Shown: piece after piece, positions 3,948 to 7,259 of the stretch | Layout: every line of letters starts with the position of its first letter | Numbering within the stretch: the stretch's first letter is position 1 | Assembly (NCBI GenBank): GCA_913056415.1 | Contig: CAJXNA010000099.1 | Coordinates: 1 to 7,259, forward strand | Direction: 5' to 3' | From: an uncultured Chloroflexota bacterium | Lineage (GTDB): Bacteria > Chloroflexota > Dehalococcoidia > SM23-28-2 > RBG-16-64-32 | Length of the DNA stretch: 7,259 nucleotides | Notes under the pieces: model-generated | Database searches by the model: none | The model's input: the letters and a program-made list of their open reading frames with translations, nothing else | What the model was told of the DNA's origin: nothing | Position numbers and translations under genes: made by a program

Positions 3948-6794
3948 GTGAGTGCCCCTAAGAAGCCCCGACTCCTCCTGATAGATGGCCACGCCATCAT
4001 CCACCGCTCCTTCTACGGCATGAAGGACGTGTCGCTCACCGTTCGTAGCACGGGCGAGACCGTGAGCGCCGTCTACGGCCTTGCCAACACCTTCCTCAAC
4101 GTGATGCAGGAGCTGCAGCCCACCCACGTCATCGTCGCCCTGGACAAAGGGGAGGAGACCTTCCGCCACAAGATGTCGAAGGAGTACAAGGCCACGCGCG
4201 CCGCCATGCCGGACGACCTACGCAGCCAGCTTGGCCGCTGCCGCCAGATGATCGAGACGTTCGGCTTCCCGATCTATGAGGACGGGGAGTTCGAGGCGGA
4301 CGACCTGCTGGGCACGCTCTCGGCGCAGGCCTCGGAGCGGGGCGTAGAGACGTACCTCGTGAGCCTGGACAGCGATATCGCCCAGCTCGTGCGGCCGAGG
4401 GTGCGCCTATGGATGTACCGCCCCTACCAGCGCGACTCCGTAGTCTACGAGACCGCCGAACAGATCAAGGAGCGCTACGGCGTCCTGCCGGAGCAGATTC
4501 CGGACCTCAAGGCGCTCAAGGGCGACACATCGGACAATATCGCCGGCGTGCCCGGCGTCGGTGATAAGACCGCTGTGCGTCTCCTCGACCAGTTCGGCAC
4601 CGTCGAGGAGCTGTACGAGCGGATCGATGAGGTGACGCCACCTAAGCTCCAGGAGAAGCTGAAACAGCACGAGGAGCAGGTGCGGCAGGGCAAGTATCTG
4701 GCCACTATCGTCATCGACGTGCCGGCGAAACTCGATCTGGACGCCGCCGAGCTCGCCACCCACTATGATCGGGAGCGCCTGCTGGAACTGTTTCGGGAGC
4801 TGGAGTTTCGCAGCCTCATCGAGCGCCTCCCCGGAGACGCAGCGTCCGGCCCCGCCCCGACGGCCTCGGCGGCGGACATCCAGGAGCGCTATCACATCGT
4901 GTGGACTGAGGAGGAGCTCGTGTCGCTGTCGCAGCGGCTGTCCGCCTCTGGCGGATTCTCCTTCGCCTGCGAGACCGCCGGTGCCCAGCCGATGACGGCG
5001 CGTCTGGTCGGCCTATCCTTCGCCCTGGAGCCGGGCGAGGCGTTCTACGTGCCGCTGGCCCATACCGGTGACGGCTCGCTGGAGGCCGCCAACGTGTTCG
5101 GTCGCCTGGGCCCGCTGCTGGAGGACGAGAAGCTGGAGAAAGCGGGCCACAACCTGAAGTTCCACCAGGTGGTGCTAGCCCGCAACGCCGTCCGCCTTAG
5201 GCGGAGGCAGGACCTCTGGCCCAAACGCCTCGCCTTCGACACCATGGTCGCATCGTTCCTCCTGAGCGAAGGCGGCGGCCCTCGCCCGGGCGAGGGCCGC
5301 CTCAGCCTCAGCTGGCTCGTCTCCCGCCGCCTCGGCATCGAGATGCGGGAGCGGTCGGAGCTCCTGGGCGGCAAGAAGCGCGGCGCCCAGATCGCCATGG
5401 ACGAGGTTGACGCCGCCGCGGCCGCCCCCTTCGCCTGCGCCGACGCCGACATGGCGGGCCGTCTGCGCGCCGTGCTGGAGCCGGACCTGGAGAGCATGGG
5501 CATGACCGCCCTCTTCCGCGACATCGAGATGCCGCTGCTGTCGGTCCTGGCCCGGATGGAGCTGAGCGGCGTCGCCGTCGACGTGGGCGCGCTGCGTGAG
5601 CTCTCGGAGTCGCTGGCGGAGGAGGTCAAGCGCATCGAACAGGAGATATACAAGTCGGTCGGTCACGAGTTCAACATCGGATCGCCCCAGCAGCTAAGCC
5701 ACATCCTGTTCGAGGAGCTGCACCTGCCCAAGACCCGCAAGCTCAAGACCGGCAGCTACACCACCGACGCCCAGGCGCTGGAAGGGCTCCGCGGCCTGCA
5801 CGAGGTGATCGACCACATCTACTCCTACCGCGAGCTCACCAAGCTGAAGTCGACCTACCTGGACACGCTGCCGGAGCTTGTCAACCCGGACACCAACCGG
5901 TTGCACACGGAGTTCAACCAGGCGGGCGCCGCCACCGGCCGACTGTCGTCCATCAACCCCAACCTCCAGAACATCCCCGTGCGCACCGCCCTGGGCGAGC
6001 AGGTGCGGCGCGCCTTCGTCGCCCGCGACGTGGGGCCCGACCCCTACCTGCTCTCGGCGGACTACTCGCAGATCGAGCTGCGCATCATGGCTCACATCAC
6101 GGAGGACCCGGCGCTGCTGCAGGCGTTCGAGCGCGACGAGGACATCCACGCCGCTACCGCCTCGCAGGTGTTCGGCGTGTCGTTGGCCGAGGTCACGCCG
6201 CTGATGCGGCGGCGCGCCAAGGTGTTCAACTTCGGTGTCCTGTACGGCCTCAGCGCCCACGGCCTCTCGCTGCGTGAGAGGATACCGCGAGAGGAGGCGG
6301 CGGAGTTCATCCAGACCTACTTCGACAAGTACCCCGGCATCAAGCGCTACGTGGAGGAGACGGTGCAGAGCGTGCGCGGGCAGGGCTACGCGGAGACGCT
6401 GTTCGGGCGGCGCCGCTACCTGCCGGAGATCAACTCCGGCAACCACAACGTGCGCCAGGCGGCGGAGCGGGCGGCGATCAACATGCCGGTGCAGGGCACC
6501 GCCGCCGACATCATCAAGATCGCCATGAACCGCATCGACGCCGAGATGCAGCGGCGCAAGCTTCGCAGCCTGATGACGCTCCAGGTCCACGACGAGCTGA
6601 TCTTCGAGTGCTCCGGCGAGGAGTTGGAGGAGGTGAGGTCGCTGGCAGTCGACATAATGCCGAAGCCTGTCCTGAGCACGGCCGAAGGATCGATGGAGAT
6701 GAAGGTGCCGCTGAAGATCGACACCAAGGTCGGCAAGAACTGGGGCGAGATGGAGTACGGCGAGTCGGCGGACGTGGGAGAGATGGGGGCGTAG
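3948..6794 (+). CDS. polA: DNA polymerase I with 5'-nuclease; proofreading site degenerate
   Basis: The 948-residue protein (E. coli Pol I has 928) fills gaps and removes RNA primers in replication and repair. The 5'-nuclease domain (1-290) is complete: LLIDGHAIIHRSFYGM, EADDLLGTL (116-124), SLDSDIAQLV (139-148), KGDTSDNIAGVPGVGDKTA (191-209). The 3'-5' exonuclease-like domain (about 310-510) has lost metal ligands: E. coli FDTETD reads FACETA (339-344) and the second aspartate is His406, so proofreading is probably absent. The polymerase domain is intact: motif A Asp705 in SADYSQIE, motif B Arg754, Lys758, Phe762, Tyr766, motif C His881-Asp882-Glu883. Near the C-terminus KPVLSTAEG (906-914) looks like an in-frame repeat insertion, and about eight extra residues lie around 418-426. 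The GTG start has no Shine-Dalgarno but coincides with the predicted transcript start. Divergent from the MaoC-like gene; a membrane-protein gene follows 43 bases downstream. Confidence 0.97.
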   Translation: MSAPKKPRLLLIDGHAIIHRSFYGMKDVSLTVRSTGETVSAVYGLANTFLNVMQELQPTHVIVALDKGEETFRHKMSKEYKATRAAMPDDLRSQLGRCRQMIETFGFPIYEDGEFEADDLLGTLSAQASERGVETYLVSLDSDIAQLVRPRVRLWMYRPYQRDSVVYETAEQIKERYGVLPEQIPDLKALKGDTSDNIAGVPGVGDKTAVRLLDQFGTVEELYERIDEVTPPKLQEKLKQHEEQVRQGKYLATIVIDVPAKLDLDAAELATHYDRERLLELFRELEFRSLIERLPGDAASGPAPTASAADIQERYHIVWTEEELVSLSQRLSASGGFSFACETAGAQPMTARLVGLSFALEPGEAFYVPLAHTGDGSLEAANVFGRLGPLLEDEKLEKAGHNLKFHQVVLARNAVRLRRRQDLWPKRLAFDTMVASFLLSEGGGPRPGEGRLSLSWLVSRRLGIEMRERSELLGGKKRGAQIAMDEVDAAAAAPFACADADMAGRLRAVLEPDLESMGMTALFRDIEMPLLSVLARMELSGVAVDVGALRELSESLAEEVKRIEQEIYKSVGHEFNIGSPQQLSHILFEELHLPKTRKLKTGSYTTDAQALEGLRGLHEVIDHIYSYRELTKLKSTYLDTLPELVNPDTNRLHTEFNQAGAATGRLSSINPNLQNIPVRTALGEQVRRAFVARDVGPDPYLLSADYSQIELRIMAHITEDPALLQAFERDEDIHAATASQVFGVSLAEVTPLMRRRAKVFNFGVLYGLSAHGLSLRERIPREEAAEFIQTYFDKYPGIKRYVEETVQSVRGQGYAETLFGRRRYLPEINSGNHNVRQAAERAAINMPVQGTAADIIKIAMNRIDAEMQRRKLRSLMTLQVHDELIFECSGEELEEVRSLAVDIMPKPVLSTAEGSMEMKVPLKIDTKVGKNWGEMEYGESADVGEMGA
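5190..5211 (+). repeat. Palindromic segment inside polA, similar to the intergenic repeat at 755-775
   Basis: TCCGCC (5191-5196), TTA, GGCGGA (5200-5205) is a short perfect hairpin. Aligned to 755-775, about 17 of 21 positions agree with one gap. It encodes the Arg-rich stretch VRLRRRQ (415-421), where by my recollection of E. coli Pol I this protein has about eight residues more between its second and the following exonuclease-domain landmark (FDT). It may be a domesticated repeat insertion. Confidence 0.4.
5274..5301 (+). repeat. 28-bp perfect palindrome inside polA
   Basis: Every base i pairs with base 5575-i across the whole 28 bases; the centre is CCCGGG (5285-5290). Just outside, CTGAG upstream and CTCAG at 5302-5306 can also pair across an asymmetric gap. 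It encodes GGPRPGEGR, a Gly/Pro-rich loop in the degenerate exonuclease domain. Confidence 0.6.
6661..6692 (+). repeat. Interspersed repeat copy inserted in frame in polA
   Basis: The segment contains TCCTGAGC (6670-6677), five bases, then CGAAGGA (6683-6689); the copy after polA has the same two blocks four bases apart. CGAAG occurs at 6661-6665 and again at 6683-6687. The 27 bases 6663-6689 encode KPVLSTAEG between DIMP and SMEMKVPL. Removing them restores the usual spacing to the last conserved strand of the polymerase domain. Confidence 0.65.
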
Positions 6795-6797
6795 ACA

Positions 6798-6828
6798 CCC
6801 CGCTCATCCTGAGCTTGTCGAAGGAGGG
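6798..6828 (+). repeat. Interspersed repeat copy between polA and the next gene
   Basis: CTCATCCTGAGCTTGTCGAA is followed by GGAGGG. It shares TCCTGAGC and CGAAGGA with the polA insertion, and its reverse complement shares TTCGACA-GCT with the leader hairpin at 2938-2948. GCTCA (6802-6806) and TGAGC (6810-6814) form a small stem. It starts a few bases after the polA stop codon and its right end overlaps the Shine-Dalgarno of the next gene. Confidence 0.65.
6821..6827 (+). promoter_or_regulatory. Shine-Dalgarno of the membrane-protein gene, overlapping the repeat
   Basis: AAGGAGG lies ten bases before the ATG at 6838. Its first five bases belong to the conserved CGAAGGA end of the interspersed repeat, so the repeat seems to supply part of the ribosome binding site. 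Confidence 0.65.
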
Positions 6829-6837
6829 AAGCGAAAA

Positions 6838-7259
6838 ATGGCTATAGTGATTAAGGCTCCCAGTCGTTGGCATTATGTGATTGGCAGCGCAGTATTGGTA
6901 GTTGGCTTTGCTGTCTTTGGCGTTTTCTTGTTCACCCGAATAACGAGCTTGGTGCCGGACATCCAAGTCGTGGTTCCAGGAACACATGAAATCTATCTTG
7001 GAGACTCAGGCAAATACACAGTGTTCTACGAATATCGAAGCGTCGTAGATGACAGGATTTACTCAACAGGAGAATCTCTATCCGGACTGGGTGTCACGCT
7101 CAAATCCAAGAGGGATTCTCGCGAAGTTGCAATGTCAACGTCCTCTGGGACTACCACGTATGAAATCGGAGGGCGTGCTGGCGTGTCCGTGCTGAAATTT
7201 GAAGTTGAGGAACCGGGGACTTATATCCTCAGTGCCGACTACGGAGATCGGAAGAGCAC
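6838..7259 (+). CDS. Membrane-anchored protein of unknown function, N-terminal part
   Basis: The frame runs open from ATG 6838 to the window edge: 140 complete codons, C-terminus missing. I do not recognise a named family. Residues 1-12 are short and basic (MAIVIKAPSRWH), residues 13-33 are one hydrophobic segment (YVIGSAVLVVGFAVFGVFLFT), and the remainder is polar with alternating beta-strand character (IQVVVPGTHEIYL, GKYTVFYEYRSVVDDRIYST, SVLKFEVEEPGTYILSADY), as in an extracytoplasmic beta-sandwich held by an N-terminal anchor. A signal-anchor is likelier than a cleaved signal, since no Ala-X-Ala site follows. The start is supported by AAGGAGG ten bases upstream. Base composition is visibly lower in GC (28 of the 60 bases 6841-6900) and codons such as ATA, TCA, TCT and AGG are frequent, unlike polA. 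I see no separate promoter, so read-through from polA is likely. Confidence 0.8.
   Translation, partial: MAIVIKAPSRWHYVIGSAVLVVGFAVFGVFLFTRITSLVPDIQVVVPGTHEIYLGDSGKYTVFYEYRSVVDDRIYSTGESLSGLGVTLKSKRDSREVAMSTSSGTTTYEIGGRAGVSVLKFEVEEPGTYILSADYGDRKS

Noticed and set aside
5694..6590. Long open frame of 298 codons antisense to the polA polymerase domain
   Set aside because: Composition is that of a shadow frame in GC-rich coding DNA (His/Val/Arg-rich, no recognisable domain), and the sense strand encodes conserved Pol I motifs across the whole span.
6663..6689. The polA insertion as an assembly or chimera artefact
   Set aside because: The reading frame is kept on both sides, flanking residues are family-like, and related copies occur elsewhere in the window, so a genuine insertion fits better, although reads were not available to confirm it.

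Overview
The window is high-GC bacterial DNA. The DNA polymerase I resembles polymerases I associate with Dehalococcoidia-type Chloroflexota: full 5'-nuclease, ruined proofreading site, and short interspersed repeats of the kind whose core reads TCCTGAGC...CGAAGGA. The phylum is inferred from impression, not from a search.

Layout. Four genes lie on the minus strand, in transcription order: a double-hotdog MaoC-like protein (3879-3016), an FMN-dependent nitronate monooxygenase/FabK-like oxidoreductase (2883-1705), an alpha/beta hydrolase (1641-781) and a class III CaiB/BaiF CoA-transferase cut by the left window edge (676-1). Diverging from them on the plus strand are polA (3948-6794) and a start-only gene for a membrane-anchored protein of unknown function (6838 to the right edge). 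No gene-free stretch exceeds 300 bases. I see no tRNA, rRNA, CRISPR array or transposase.

Function. The minus-strand set suggests acyl-CoA metabolism: CoA is moved onto an acid, the acyl-CoA is hydrated, dehydrated or bound by the hotdog protein, and a flavin enzyme and a hydrolase act on the product. The substrate cannot be read from sequence. Although the genes are collinear, each has a credible promoter of its own, three with a TTGCC(G/C) -35 box, so the set may be separately transcribed rather than one simple operon.

The two most notable signals are these. First, short palindromic or interspersed repeats occur both between genes and, apparently, in frame inside polA: a 27-nt copy encodes an extra KPVLSTAEG peptide near the polymerase C-terminus, and two further palindromic segments fall in the exonuclease domain where the protein looks longer than E. 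coli Pol I. Second, the short polA/MaoC intergenic region has back-to-back promoters whose predicted first transcribed base is, on both strands, the G of the GTG start codon, which predicts two leaderless mRNAs.
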